Assembly (NCBI RefSeq): GCF_000421465.1
Contig: NZ_ATXB01000001.1
Coordinates: 868,001-932,000, forward strand
Length of the DNA stretch: 64,000 nt
Source: Methylohalobius crimeensis 10Ki
GTDB taxonomy: Bacteria; Pseudomonadota; Gammaproteobacteria; Methylococcales; Methylothermaceae
Reading direction: 5' to 3'
In this document: in pieces, positions 1 to 9,036 of the stretch
Numbering within the stretch: the stretch's first letter is position 1
Layout: the number at the start of each line of letters is the position of its first letter
Made by a program: the position numbers and the translations under genes
The notes under the pieces: generated by a model
Database searches by the model: none
What the model was told of the DNA's origin: nothing
The model's input: the letters and a program-made list of their open reading frames with translations, nothing else

Positions 1-593
1 TCCAGATTCAAGCCTTGGCTTTGGCCGAAAGCCAGCGCCTCGGTAACCGCCTGGTTGATGCCGGCGCACAGGATTTGATTGACTGCCTTGGTGGCTTGGC
101 CGCTTCCCACCGGGCCCATGTGCTGAATCAGGCCGCCGATCGCTTCCAGCGCCGGACGCGCTTTGTTCAGGGCGGTTTCGCTGCCGCCCGCCATGATCGC
201 CAGGGTGCCGGCGCGCGCGCCCTCCACGCCGCCCGATACGGGGGCATCCAGAAACTCCCCGCCGCAGCCGGCCACCTGTTCCGCCGCCCGGCGGGCGGTA
301 TCGACGCCGACGGTGGAATGGTCCACCACCACGCTTCCCGGCTGCAGGCCGTCCGCCAAGGCGTCCACGACTTCCAACAGGTCCCGGTCGGCGGATACGC
401 AGAGCATGATGACGTCGCATTGCCGGGCCAGTTCCACCGGCGTGGCGGCGGCTGGAACCTCCAGTGCTTGAGCGAGTTCCCGGGCCTTGTCGAAGGTGCG
501 ATTCCATATGCCTTGCAGCAATCCGGCTCGGGCCAGATTGCGGGCCATCGGCGCTCCCATGGCGCCCAGGCCGATGATTCCGACTTTGCGCAT
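1..593 (-). CDS. beta-hydroxyacid dehydrogenase (3-hydroxyisobutyrate dehydrogenase family), C-terminus cut by the window edge
   Basis: An open frame starts with ATG at 593 and runs off position 1, giving about 197 residues of a protein usually near 290. The N-terminus is a Rossmann fold with GxGxMG at residues 8-13. DAPVSGG at 117-123 is the substrate-binding signature of the family. A G-rich helix ends in K169 and N172 (GQATKAVNQ), the catalytic Lys/Asn pair. Family members are cytoplasmic NAD(P)-dependent enzymes such as 3-hydroxyisobutyrate dehydrogenase, tartronate semialdehyde reductase or glyoxylate/succinic semialdehyde reductase. The substrate cannot be fixed from this part. It starts 2 nt after the speA stop on the same strand, so the two are probably co-transcribed. 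Confidence 0.85.
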   Translation of the reverse strand, partial: MRKVGIIGLGAMGAPMARNLARAGLLQGIWNRTFDKARELAQALEVPAAATPVELARQCDVIMLCVSADRDLLEVVDALADGLQPGSVVVDHSTVGVDTARRAAEQVAGCGGEFLDAPVSGGVEGARAGTLAIMAGGSETALNKARPALEAIGGLIQHMGPVGSGQATKAVNQILCAGINQAVTEALAFGQSQGLNL

Positions 594-595
594 GA

Positions 596-2473
596 TCAAT
601 CCTCCAAATAGGTGTAACCGTTGAGCCCCGAAATCAGTTCGTGTTCGAACAATTTGCGCTGGGCCGGGTGAAGTTCGGCTTGTGCCAGTTTCCGGCGAAA
701 GGCTTGCTGCAAGCTTTCCGGGGGAAGATGGACGTACCGCAGCAGATCGGCGGCATGATCGCCTCGGGCCGGATCGGTCAAGCGCCAACCTCCTTGGCTG
801 TCCAGTTCCACGTTGATCGAATGACTGTCGCCGAACAAATTGTGCATGTCCCCCAGGATTTCTTGGTAGGCACCCACCATGAAAAAACCGATCAAATACC
901 GTTCTCCCGGATGAATCTTATGCAGGGGCAGGGTGGTTTCGATGCTTTGTCGATCCACGTAGGACTTGAGACTGCCGTCCGAATCGCAGGTCAGATCCAT
1001 GATCCGGCCGCGGCGAGTCGGCGCTTCGTCCAATCGCTGCAAGGGCAGGATCGGGAAAATCTGATCGATCGCCCAGGCATCGGGCATCGATTGGAAGACG
1101 GAAAAGTTGCAGAAAACCTTGTCGGCGAAGCGATCGTTGAGATCGTCCAAAAGATTTCGATGGGTGCGCAGGCGCATATCCAGCTTGGCGCGGATCTGGT
1201 AACAGATGGCGATATTGAGCTGTTCCGCCTCCGCCAATTGGGCCAGGGAGAGTTGCCCTTGGGAGTAAAGGGTCCGGGCTTCGCGCAGGTCGAATTGGGC
1301 GTCGTGGAAAGTGCTGAGTGGTCCGTCCTGCGCCAAGCGGTCCAGGGCGCGGCGCAAGTCGGCCACCACCGCCGGCGGTTCCTCATCGGCGGGGGGTTCG
1401 GCCTCCGAAGTATGCTCCACTTCGATGACGTCGGTAATGAGCACCGCATGGTGGGCGGTCAGCGCTCGGCCCGATTCGGTGATGATCTCCGGGTGGGGCA
1501 GTTCGGTTTCCGCGCACACTTCGGCCAGCGCGCGCACCAGGCTGTGGGCGTATTCTTCCAGGCCGTAGTTGATCGAGCAGAAACTGTTGGAATGGGTGCC
1601 TTCGTAATCGACGCCCAAACCGCCGCCGGCGTCGACGACGGCGATGGGCGCTCCCAGGCGCCGCAGTTCGGCGTAATAACGGCCGGCTTCCCGCAGGGCG
1701 ATTTTGAGGTCGTTGATATTGGCCACCTGGGAACCCACGTGGAAGTGCATCAGCCGGAGCCGGTTTAAGCATTGGCGCTGTTCCAAACGTTGAATCAGAC
1801 GCAGGACGTCGGCGGCGGTCAGACCGAATTTGGCTTTTTCCCCGCCGCTATTTTGCCATTTTCCGGTGGTGACCGAGGACAGGCGGATGCGGACCCCCAG
1901 TCGGGGTTCGATCCCCAGGTTATCGGCCTCCTCCAAAATCAGCTGCAGTTCCGAAAGTTTTTCCACCACGATGAACACCTTGAGACCCAAGCGCTGGCCG
2001 ATCAACGCCAGACGGACATAGGCGCGGTCCTTGTAACCGTTGCAGATCACCGTGGTACCCAAGGGGGCCAGGGCCAACAGGGCGAGCAATTCCGGTTTGC
2101 TCCCCGATTCCAGGCCGATGCGCGGTACCTGGCTGTGGAGAATGGCTTCCACCACGCTGCGCTGTTGATTGACTTTGATGGGGTAGACCGGGGTGTACTG
2201 TCCGCGGTAGTCGTACTCGGTCCGGGCGGCGGCGAAAGCTTCGGACAAGCGGGAGACCCGGTCGCGAAGTATATCATTGAAGCGGACCAGGACCGGGAGG
2301 GACAGTCCTTCCCGCCCCACCTGTCGGACGATTTCCTCCAGATCGACTTGGCCTTGCTTGGGGTCGCGGCGGGGACAGGCGAGCAGATGGCCGTTTTCGG
2401 CGATGTCGAAATAGCCGTCGCTCCAGTGGCGAATGGCATAGGTCTCTTTGGCGTCTTGAATGGTCCAGGTCAT
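596..2473 (-). CDS. speA: biosynthetic arginine decarboxylase
   Basis: This PLP enzyme converts arginine to agmatine, the entry to putrescine and spermidine synthesis. At 625 residues it matches SpeA length (about 630-660). K100 in VYPIKVNQQRS is the expected PLP lysine, followed by the barrel motif HFHVGSQ. The second active-site region TESGRALTAHHAVLITDVIEV is present in the middle of the protein. The frame stays open upstream to 2611, but ATG 2473 (MTWTIQDAKETYAI) fits family N-termini and avoids overlap with the divergent trpS. I see no good Shine-Dalgarno sequence before it. It precedes the truncated dehydrogenase by 2 nt. Confidence 0.95.
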   Translation of the reverse strand: MTWTIQDAKETYAIRHWSDGYFDIAENGHLLACPRRDPKQGQVDLEEIVRQVGREGLSLPVLVRFNDILRDRVSRLSEAFAAARTEYDYRGQYTPVYPIKVNQQRSVVEAILHSQVPRIGLESGSKPELLALLALAPLGTTVICNGYKDRAYVRLALIGQRLGLKVFIVVEKLSELQLILEEADNLGIEPRLGVRIRLSSVTTGKWQNSGGEKAKFGLTAADVLRLIQRLEQRQCLNRLRLMHFHVGSQVANINDLKIALREAGRYYAELRRLGAPIAVVDAGGGLGVDYEGTHSNSFCSINYGLEEYAHSLVRALAEVCAETELPHPEIITESGRALTAHHAVLITDVIEVEHTSEAEPPADEEPPAVVADLRRALDRLAQDGPLSTFHDAQFDLREARTLYSQGQLSLAQLAEAEQLNIAICYQIRAKLDMRLRTHRNLLDDLNDRFADKVFCNFSVFQSMPDAWAIDQIFPILPLQRLDEAPTRRGRIMDLTCDSDGSLKSYVDRQSIETTLPLHKIHPGERYLIGFFMVGAYQEILGDMHNLFGDSHSINVELDSQGGWRLTDPARGDHAADLLRYVHLPPESLQQAFRRKLAQAELHPAQRKLFEHELISGLNGYTYLED

Positions 2474-2517
2474 AGAAGGAGGGCGACTCCAAGGGCTGTG
2501 GGATAAAAAAACTTTAT

Positions 2518-2523
2518 TATAAT
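2518..2523 (+). promoter_or_regulatory. TATAAT -10 element upstream of trpS
   Basis: A perfect TATAAT lies 29 nt before the trpS ATG, in the speA/trpS divergent gap. No convincing -35 hexamer is seen 16-18 nt upstream, so the promoter is only partly supported. Confidence 0.4.
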
Positions 2524-2552
2524 GGTCCTCAGGTTTTAAACGTGAGGGAATC

Positions 2553-3572
2553 ATGAGCAAAGAAATCACCCTGACCGGGATCACCACCACCGGTACGCCC
2601 CATCTGGGCAATTATGTCGGAGCGATCCGGCCGGCCATCGATGCCAGCCATAATCAGAATGTACTGCCGTTTTATTTTCTCGCCGATTATCATGCTTTGA
2701 TCAAGTGCCAGGAGCCGGAGCGCATCCAGCAATCCACTCTGGAGATCGCCGCCACCTGGTTGGCGCTGGGTTTGGATACCGCCAACGCCGTGTTCTATCG
2801 CCAGTCGGATGTGCCTGAAATCACCGAGCTGACTTGGGTGATCAGCTGCGTCACCGCCAAGGGTTTGATGAATCGCGCCCATGCCTATAAAGCCGCGGTG
2901 GCCGAAAACCAGGAGGCGGGGGAGAAGGATCCGGACAAGGGCATCACCATGGGGCTGTTCAGCTATCCGGTATTGATGGCCGCCGATATTTTACTTTTCA
3001 AGGCGAAAAAAATCCCCGTGGGCAAGGACCAGATCCAACACCTGGAAATGGCCCGCGACATCGCCGCCCGCTTCAATCACATTTACGGAGAGCATTTCGT
3101 GTTGCCGGAAGCGGTGGTGCGGGAAGAGACTTCCGTCCTGCAAGGGCTGGACGGGCGCAAAATGAGCAAGAGCTACAACAATACCATTCCCATTTTCGCT
3201 CCGGAAAAACGATTGCGGAAATTGATCATGAAGATCAAAACCAACTCCCTGGAGCCGGGTGAGCCGAAAGATCCGGACACCTGCACGCTGTTCAGCATCT
3301 ATCAGGCTTTCGCCACCCCGGAAGAAGTGGAGCAGCTGCGCCAGCGGTATCGGGAAGGGATTGCCTGGGGAGAAATGAAACAATTTTTGTTCGAATATCT
3401 GAACGCCCATTTCGGCGAAGCCCGCGAGCGCTACGAGGATTTGCTGCGGCATCCCGGCGAAATCGAGCGTCAACTCCGGGAAGGAGCGGCCAAGGCGCGG
3501 GAAGTGGCGGTGCCTTTCATGCGTGAAGTGCGAAAAGCGGTGGGCATCGCGCCTTTGGCTGAAAGAGGCTGA
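2553..3572 (+). CDS. trpS: tryptophanyl-tRNA synthetase
   Basis: A class I aminoacyl-tRNA synthetase that charges tRNA-Trp in the cytoplasm. The HIGH-type motif is HLGN at residues 17-20 and the KMSKS loop (RKMSKSYNN) is near residue 203; both bind ATP. The length of 339 residues is normal for the bacterial enzyme. ATG 2553 follows a GAGGGA ribosome-binding site. The gene stands alone on the plus strand, divergent from speA. There is no plus-strand terminator after it; the hairpin that follows has its T-tract on the other strand. Confidence 0.97.
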   Translation: MSKEITLTGITTTGTPHLGNYVGAIRPAIDASHNQNVLPFYFLADYHALIKCQEPERIQQSTLEIAATWLALGLDTANAVFYRQSDVPEITELTWVISCVTAKGLMNRAHAYKAAVAENQEAGEKDPDKGITMGLFSYPVLMAADILLFKAKKIPVGKDQIQHLEMARDIAARFNHIYGEHFVLPEAVVREETSVLQGLDGRKMSKSYNNTIPIFAPEKRLRKLIMKIKTNSLEPGEPKDPDTCTLFSIYQAFATPEEVEQLRQRYREGIAWGEMKQFLFEYLNAHFGEARERYEDLLRHPGEIERQLREGAAKAREVAVPFMREVRKAVGIAPLAERG

Positions 3573-3597
3573 TTCGATCCATGCGGTTCTGGCGGAC

Positions 3598-3624
3598 AAA
3601 AAAAGACCCGCTCGAAGGCGGGTC
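3598..3624 (-). terminator. rho-independent terminator for the minus strand
   Basis: A 7-bp stem (3605-3611 with 3618-3624, GACCCGC/GCGGGTC) and a 6-nt loop are followed on the minus strand by seven Ts (3598-3604). It lies 57 nt after the stop of the 31-codon minus-strand ORF and is oriented to end that transcript. Confidence 0.75.
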
Positions 3625-3680
3625 AACAGCGTCAAGTGCAAGAAAGGAGGTTTAACGCTAGAGGAGGAGGAAGTAACCAG

Positions 3681-3776
3681 TCACTTTTTACGATAATGAT
3701 GAATACAAAATCTGATCGAGAAGATGACAGTCGATACAAAAGCGGAAAGCAGTACGAGTTCCAGTGTGTTGATCAT
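3681..3776 (-). CDS. candidate 31-residue single-pass membrane peptide
   Basis: ATG 3776 opens a 31-codon frame, MINTLELVLLSAFVST... with a basic end HHYRKK, stopping at 3681. Residues 4-24 form one hydrophobic segment, and the charge pattern puts the C-terminus in the cytoplasm. The ORF sits between a good sigma70-type promoter (3811-3838) and a terminator (3598-3624), so the region is very likely transcribed. The ribosome-binding site is weak (GGGGC). I do not recognise a family. The transcript could instead be a small RNA in which the ORF is incidental. Confidence 0.4.
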   Translation of the reverse strand: MINTLELVLLSAFVSTVIFSIRFCIHHYRKK

Positions 3777-3810
3777 GGCATTGCCCCGGCTTAATGTAAC
3801 CCTTGTCTAA

Positions 3811-3838
3811 ATTATAGGTTTTGTAATTTCATTTACAA
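3811..3838 (-). promoter_or_regulatory. sigma70-type promoter driving the small minus-strand transcript
   Basis: On the minus strand, TTGTAA (3838-3833) is followed after 16 nt by a perfect TATAAT (3816-3811). The predicted start is about 3804, some 27 nt before the small ORF. The surroundings are clearly AT-rich compared with the rest of the window. Confidence 0.55.
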
Positions 3839-3967
3839 TCTTGAGAATTCGTAATTCTTTGTTTCCATAATAGAAACATTTCAAAAGCAAAGCGCTTTTT
3901 CTATGCGCATCAAACAACGGATTTGTGGCTTATTATCCCATCGAAACATGAAAGTTTGATGAACGAG

Positions 3968-4531
3968 TCACACCCGCTGTCGGCTCCGGCGTGGCGTGAT
4001 GCCGCTGGCAATGATGTGCGCCGTGCGAAGCGGTTCCGGAACGGTGCTGTGAACGGCGGTGCAGCCGATGACCCGAAGGGCGGTTTCGGCGTCGATTCCC
4101 GCCCGCTGGACATGGACCCCGGCCATCGGTTGCGGCTCTCCCGCCTTTTGGATCAGGTTCCACTTGCGTTTGCCGCCGGATACCTTTTCCATTAAAGCGC
4201 GTCGGACGGCGGCCAGATCGGGACGCTTTCGGCAGACCACCATGACGGGAAGCCCCGTTTCGTCGAACAGGCGGTGGATGTCCACCACGTTGAAACCGCC
4301 CAAGGCGATGCCCTGCAGCATGATGAGTTGCAGGTGATCTCGAAAGCGACTTTCCGAAACGAGCGTGGCCAGTCGTTGGGTGGCGTTGGCGCCGTCTCGG
4401 CGCACTTTTCCGCATACCACGCCATCCAGCCGGGTCAGGGTGAAGATCGCCCCCACCACGGTCACGTCCCCCCGGTGTGTTTTCGCGAAGGGCGTGTCGT
4501 CGAATCCGATGATATGAGACGGATGTGCCAT
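3968..4531 (-). CDS. DUF99 (UPF0215) family protein
   Basis: A protein of 187 residues with the marks of DUF99: IIGFDDTPF near the N-terminus, VVGAIFTLTRLDGVV, a GIALGGFNVVDIHRL core, VMVVCRKRPD, and the end VPEPLRTAHIIASGI. The family is best known from archaea, is distantly related to endonuclease V-type folds, and has no established function that I can name. ATG 4531 is used; an upstream in-frame TTG at 4540 is possible. It diverges from the MlaC-like gene. The 31-codon ORF unit lies 191 nt downstream on the same strand but has its own promoter. Confidence 0.75.
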   Translation of the reverse strand: MAHPSHIIGFDDTPFAKTHRGDVTVVGAIFTLTRLDGVVCGKVRRDGANATQRLATLVSESRFRDHLQLIMLQGIALGGFNVVDIHRLFDETGLPVMVVCRKRPDLAAVRRALMEKVSGGKRKWNLIQKAGEPQPMAGVHVQRAGIDAETALRVIGCTAVHSTVPEPLRTAHIIASGITPRRSRQRV

Positions 4532-4631
4532 TGGGTCCAAACCATTGCGTGGAAACAGTAAAATACTCTGCCAGGCGCCGCTAGAACAAATCCGAGCGCG
4601 GCGATAATTAACATGCGATGGAGGAATTTCG

Positions 4632-5417
4632 ATGCGACCGATTCAATGGTTGGGGGTGTTGGGGATTTTCTTGCCTGGAATTTTGATGGCCGGGCCGCAG
4701 CAGGCGGATGGGGCGCCGGCGGAGGAGGGTTCCGCTACGATGCAAAATGAGCCGGCTGAGAACGGACCGGAATCGGAGGCCGCATCTCCTGCAGAATCGG
4801 AGGATGAGGGGCAATCCGTCGAAGAAGAATCTTCCCAGCCTCCTTCGCAAGCGCAAGAGGCCGCTTCCTCGACGGAGAAGGCCACTGCGGTGGTGGCGAA
4901 ACTCAATCAAACTTTGCTGGAGATCATGCGGCGGGCCAAGGCGTTAGGTTATTCGGGGCGTTATCAATTGCTCGAGCCGGTGGTTGAGCAGGTCTACGAT
5001 TTTTCCGCCATTTCCCGTTACGTTTTGGGTTCCCATTGGAGTCGGCTGACGAAGGAGGAAAAAGAAACCTTTATCGCCAAAATGACCGAATACGGCATTG
5101 CCTCTTATGCTGCGCAGTTTGATGATTATGCCAATGAACAATTCAATATTCTGTCGGAGGAGCCGTTTCGGACGCGTTTTCGGGTCGTGAGAGCGATGCT
5201 GGAAGTCCCCGAAGGGGAAGACGTGGAATTCGTCTATATCCTACGTCCCACCCGGGAGGGCTGGAAAATTATCGATGTGCGTTACGACGGGGTTAGCGAT
5301 TTAGCGTTGAAGCGGGGGCAATTCGCCGACATTCTCGCCAAAGAAGGGTTTGATCGTTTATTGGCCAAACTGGATGAGAAGATCGACAATTACGCCAAAG
5401 GCGGAAAAGAGGGGTAA
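4632..5417 (+). CDS. MlaC/Ttg2D-family periplasmic lipid-binding protein, possibly HpnM
   Basis: A 261-residue exported protein. A hydrophobic signal peptide (about residues 1-21, ending LMAG) is followed by a low-complexity Glu/Ser/Pro-rich segment (about 25-80) and then an MlaC fold (LNQTLLEIMRRAKALGYSGRY ..., YVLGSHWSRLTKEEKETFI). MlaC proteins carry phospholipids across the periplasm. The HpnM branch of the family accompanies hopanoid genes, and a hopanoid locus begins about 3.6 kb away, so HpnM is plausible but not proven. GGAGGA sets the start at 4632. The acidic insert makes it some 50 residues longer than E. coli MlaC. The IS110 element begins 8 nt after its stop. Confidence 0.8.
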   Translation: MRPIQWLGVLGIFLPGILMAGPQQADGAPAEEGSATMQNEPAENGPESEAASPAESEDEGQSVEEESSQPPSQAQEAASSTEKATAVVAKLNQTLLEIMRRAKALGYSGRYQLLEPVVEQVYDFSAISRYVLGSHWSRLTKEEKETFIAKMTEYGIASYAAQFDDYANEQFNILSEEPFRTRFRVVRAMLEVPEGEDVEFVYILRPTREGWKIIDVRYDGVSDLALKRGQFADILAKEGFDRLLAKLDEKIDNYAKGGKEG

Positions 5418-5424
5418 CCTTTAG

Positions 5425-5442
5425 AGTCTGTTTCAAAACTCG
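5425..5442 (+). repeat. left inverted repeat of the IS110-family element
   Basis: Eighteen bases exactly complementary to 6811-6828. Confidence 0.8.
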
Positions 5443-5459
5443 TGCGAGGGTCAGAGTAA

Positions 5460-6616
<1,157 letters not shown>

Positions 6617-6628
6617 CTTTAAACACGG

Positions 6629-6740
6629 TTGCTCTCCCGCTGGCGGGAGAGGCAGGGGTGAGGGTGGTTAAATAAAAAAGTCTTTCATTTCAATTAGATC
6701 TACCCTCATCCTAACCTTCTCCCGCCAGCGGGAGAAGGGA
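6629..6740. repeat. REPIN-like pair of inverted hairpins in the IS tail
   Basis: Two near-copies in inverted orientation. Each has a hairpin with 9-10 bp arms (CTCTCCCGC/GCGGGAGAG at 6632-6651; CTTCTCCCGC/GCGGGAGAAG at 6716-6737) and a GAGGGT-type tail pointing to the centre (about 6659-6675 and 6701-6707). This is the layout of a REP doublet. It lies between the transposase stop and the right inverted repeat. Confidence 0.6.
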
Positions 6741-6810
6741 CGCTTCTTGAGTCATTCCCGGACGGAGAGGGAATTAAGGGGGCATCATGCTCTAGGCTTG
6801 TACGGTATAT

Positions 6811-6828
6811 CGAGTTTTGAAACAGACT
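6811..6828 (+). repeat. right inverted repeat of the IS110-family element
   Basis: Eighteen bases exactly complementary to 5425-5442. The next bases (6830-6832) are the stop codon of a short minus-strand frame. Confidence 0.8.
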
Positions 6829-6829
6829 G

Positions 6830-6961
6830 TTAGATGGCCTTATAAGCCGAGCGAGGCTGTCGAATCAAGCGCCGGCGGAAGTCTTCACGCCGGCGCGCGT
6901 CGTTCGGATAGTCATGCCAACGGTCATGGGGAGCCGGAGAGCGCACCTCGCAGCGAATCAA
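6830..6961 (-). CDS. possible 43-residue basic protein coupled to copD
   Basis: TTG at 6961-6959 overlaps the copD stop (TTGA) and opens 43 codons rich in Arg and Asp/Glu (HDRWHDYPNDARRREDFRR), stopping at 6830 directly beside the IS end. The only support is the stop/start overlap and the absence of another gene in the interval. No family is recognised and chance is a serious alternative. Confidence 0.2.
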   Translation of the reverse strand: MIRCEVRSPAPHDRWHDYPNDARRREDFRRRLIRQPRSAYKAI

Positions 6962-8631
6962 TAGATCGGTTCGTCGTAGAACATCAATATCAGTCCGATC
7001 AATCCCATCGATCCGATCGCCGCGATACCCGCCCAAGTGGCCGCGGGCGGTTCGAGCTTCAATTCCAGCCATCGCGAGGCCGCCATCAGAGCGGCGAGCA
7101 GACCCATAACCGTGTGCGTGGATTGAATCAGATATTCGGTTTTGAGTTCGAAGCCGGCGTGGGAATGGGTGAGAAGAAGAATCCCCCCGAATGCGCAGAG
7201 AATAGGGAACATGTAGCGCAGATGGCGGGCATTGGGATTCGTTCGCGCACGGATTTCCAAGCTTCCCAAAACGAAGGCCAATAAAGTGGCGATCCGGTGC
7301 TGAAGGATTTCCCCGTCGCTGAAAGTGCTTTCCCAAAAACCCAGGGGGCCGAGCGGCCACGCCTGGGCGTCGGAACGGAAGAACAGGAAAATTCCCAAGC
7401 CGATGAACCCCGCCGGCCAATAGCGTGGCCAGGGCGTCTTTCGAAAATAGCCGATCAGGCCGATCAACGCCATCACCGTCAAGAATAGGCCGGATACGTT
7501 ATGGTTGAAGTTCGACCAAGCCGAGGCGGCGATGGGCGGTTCCTTGCCCACGATGGTGGCGCGCTGAACCTCGCCGATGAGCAGTTCTTCATGGGTGGGA
7601 GAGGTCAGCTGAGGCCATTTGGGGCTGAACATGTTCCAAACTTCCGCCGGCGAGACGGTCAGATGAGGAATGTCGACCGCCGGCGGTTGGCTCGAGAGGG
7701 TCGCGGCCACGAACAGTAGACTCACCAGAATGAAGGACTCGGCCTCGATAATATGGGGAATGGTCCTATGCAAGGCGGGGCCGGAGTGTCCCTTTTCCCA
7801 GCGTTTTCCCGCCCGATAATTGAGCCAGGCGAGTCCCAAAGCCACCGCCAAAAGGACGACTTTGGTGAGTAGCAAACTTCCGTAGCCGGTTCCGATCAGC
7901 GCGGTGAGGCTGTTCACGTAGCTCCAGGCGAGGGGAAGGCCGGTAAACAGCAAGGTGGCCACCGCGATCAAGCCGAGACTGGAGAAACGGCGCAGTACTT
8001 GAGGCCAAAGCGAGCGCAGCGGGGGAGAATGGCGAGCGACCCGCCAAAATACGATCAGTTGAACCACCCCTCCGAACCAGACCGCGCCGGCGATTTGGTG
8101 GATGAGGGTGAACAGCATCAACATTTCCCGGTTCTCGAATCGGCCCACGCCGTGGGTCAACCACGCGCCGCAGAGGGCCACCGCCGCCATGAGTCCCATG
8201 ACCACGCGCCAGCGGATCGGATCTTGGGGATGCCGATGCAAATTTTGGGTGGCGATGCCCAAGCCGATGCTGAACAGCATTCTCAAGAAGCCGGCCTGAA
8301 ATTGGGTCGTTCCCATGTAAGCCGCCCAGGGCAAATGGCCCAGGGTTTCCTGCAACACCCAGGCTTTGGCCAACAAGGCGATGGCATGGCTGACGGCCAG
8401 CACATAAGCCCCGAGATAGAGCCAGCGAAGACCATGGCCGATCAGTGTGCTCATGGAGGCTTCTTGATCGGATTCTGCCGGAGTCGTCGAACGGTCCAAT
8501 TGGGGCAGAACAAGACGGACCCAGATCAGCGCCCCCAAAGCAATGGAAAAGCTGATCAATTCGACTCCGCCCATGAAATCGTCGAGAAAATTGGCCAGGC
8601 CTTCCAGTCCGCCGGTAGCGAGGGTGGGCAT
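6958..8631 (-). CDS. copD: CopD-family copper transport/resistance membrane protein
   Basis: A polytopic inner-membrane protein of 557 residues with many hydrophobic helices. The CopD core contains conserved His/Met-rich segments such as FTLIHQIAGAVWFGGVVQL and VVLLAVALGLAWLNYRAGKRW. An extra C-terminal block of several helices makes it longer than classical CopD (about 310 residues), as in fused or extended CopD proteins. It is expected to move copper between periplasm and cytoplasm with CopC. It starts 2 nt after the copC stop. In the suspected methanotroph, copper supply would matter for methane oxidation, but that is inference. Confidence 0.85.
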   Translation of the reverse strand: MPTLATGGLEGLANFLDDFMGGVELISFSIALGALIWVRLVLPQLDRSTTPAESDQEASMSTLIGHGLRWLYLGAYVLAVSHAIALLAKAWVLQETLGHLPWAAYMGTTQFQAGFLRMLFSIGLGIATQNLHRHPQDPIRWRVVMGLMAAVALCGAWLTHGVGRFENREMLMLFTLIHQIAGAVWFGGVVQLIVFWRVARHSPPLRSLWPQVLRRFSSLGLIAVATLLFTGLPLAWSYVNSLTALIGTGYGSLLLTKVVLLAVALGLAWLNYRAGKRWEKGHSGPALHRTIPHIIEAESFILVSLLFVAATLSSQPPAVDIPHLTVSPAEVWNMFSPKWPQLTSPTHEELLIGEVQRATIVGKEPPIAASAWSNFNHNVSGLFLTVMALIGLIGYFRKTPWPRYWPAGFIGLGIFLFFRSDAQAWPLGPLGFWESTFSDGEILQHRIATLLAFVLGSLEIRARTNPNARHLRYMFPILCAFGGILLLTHSHAGFELKTEYLIQSTHTVMGLLAALMAASRWLELKLEPPAATWAGIAAIGSMGLIGLILMFYDEPIY

Positions 8632-8633
8632 GG

Positions 8634-8996
8634 TTAGTTGTCCTCCTGAACGAAAAATTTGACCACGTCTTCGGTCAAATGACCGTCGGCGGCGAAAACC
8701 TTGTATTGGAGCGCGTATTCTCCGGGAGCCAAGGGAGGGAGCTCAACCACGATTTCGCCGCGCTGCTTGCCGTGGCGCATGGGTACAGCTTGTTTGCGAT
8801 CTCCTAGAGTGACCAGCTTGACGCTCGATAAGCTGGTTTCGATTTCGGAATTGAATATCAACGATACCGGCGCGGCCTGATTGGGCTGCGGCGGTCGACT
8901 GTCCAGGGAGGAACGGATCACCACCGCGTGAGCATGAAGGACCGTTGCCGGAATCAAAGAAATTACCATTGTGATTATAAGGAATTTGGCGCGCAT
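8634..8996 (-). CDS. copC: CopC-domain periplasmic copper-binding protein
   Basis: A 120-residue protein with a signal peptide ending about AHA, so the mature protein would begin HAVV. CopC proteins bind Cu(II) through this N-terminal His with a later Asp and His; the C-terminal DGHLTEDVVKFFV supplies both. The body (FNSEIETSLSSVKLV, LPPLAPGEYALQYKVFAADGH) is the expected small beta-sandwich. It is followed by copD after 2 nt. It lies 34 nt downstream of hpnO on the same strand, so it may be read through from the hopanoid operon or from its own promoter in the gap. Confidence 0.9.
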   Translation of the reverse strand: MRAKFLIITMVISLIPATVLHAHAVVIRSSLDSRPPQPNQAAPVSLIFNSEIETSLSSVKLVTLGDRKQAVPMRHGKQRGEIVVELPPLAPGEYALQYKVFAADGHLTEDVVKFFVQEDN

Positions 8997-9015
8997 CGTA
9001 ATACCTTGAGTTGCT

Positions 9016-9036
9016 GCCTAGGGCTGTGCGCTAGGC
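9016..9036. other. hairpin between hpnO and copC
   Basis: GCCTAG (9016-9021) pairs with CTAGGC (9031-9036) around the hpnO stop codon. No T-tract follows on the minus strand, so it is not a standard terminator of the hopanoid operon. It could reduce read-through into copCD or protect the 3' end. Confidence 0.35.
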
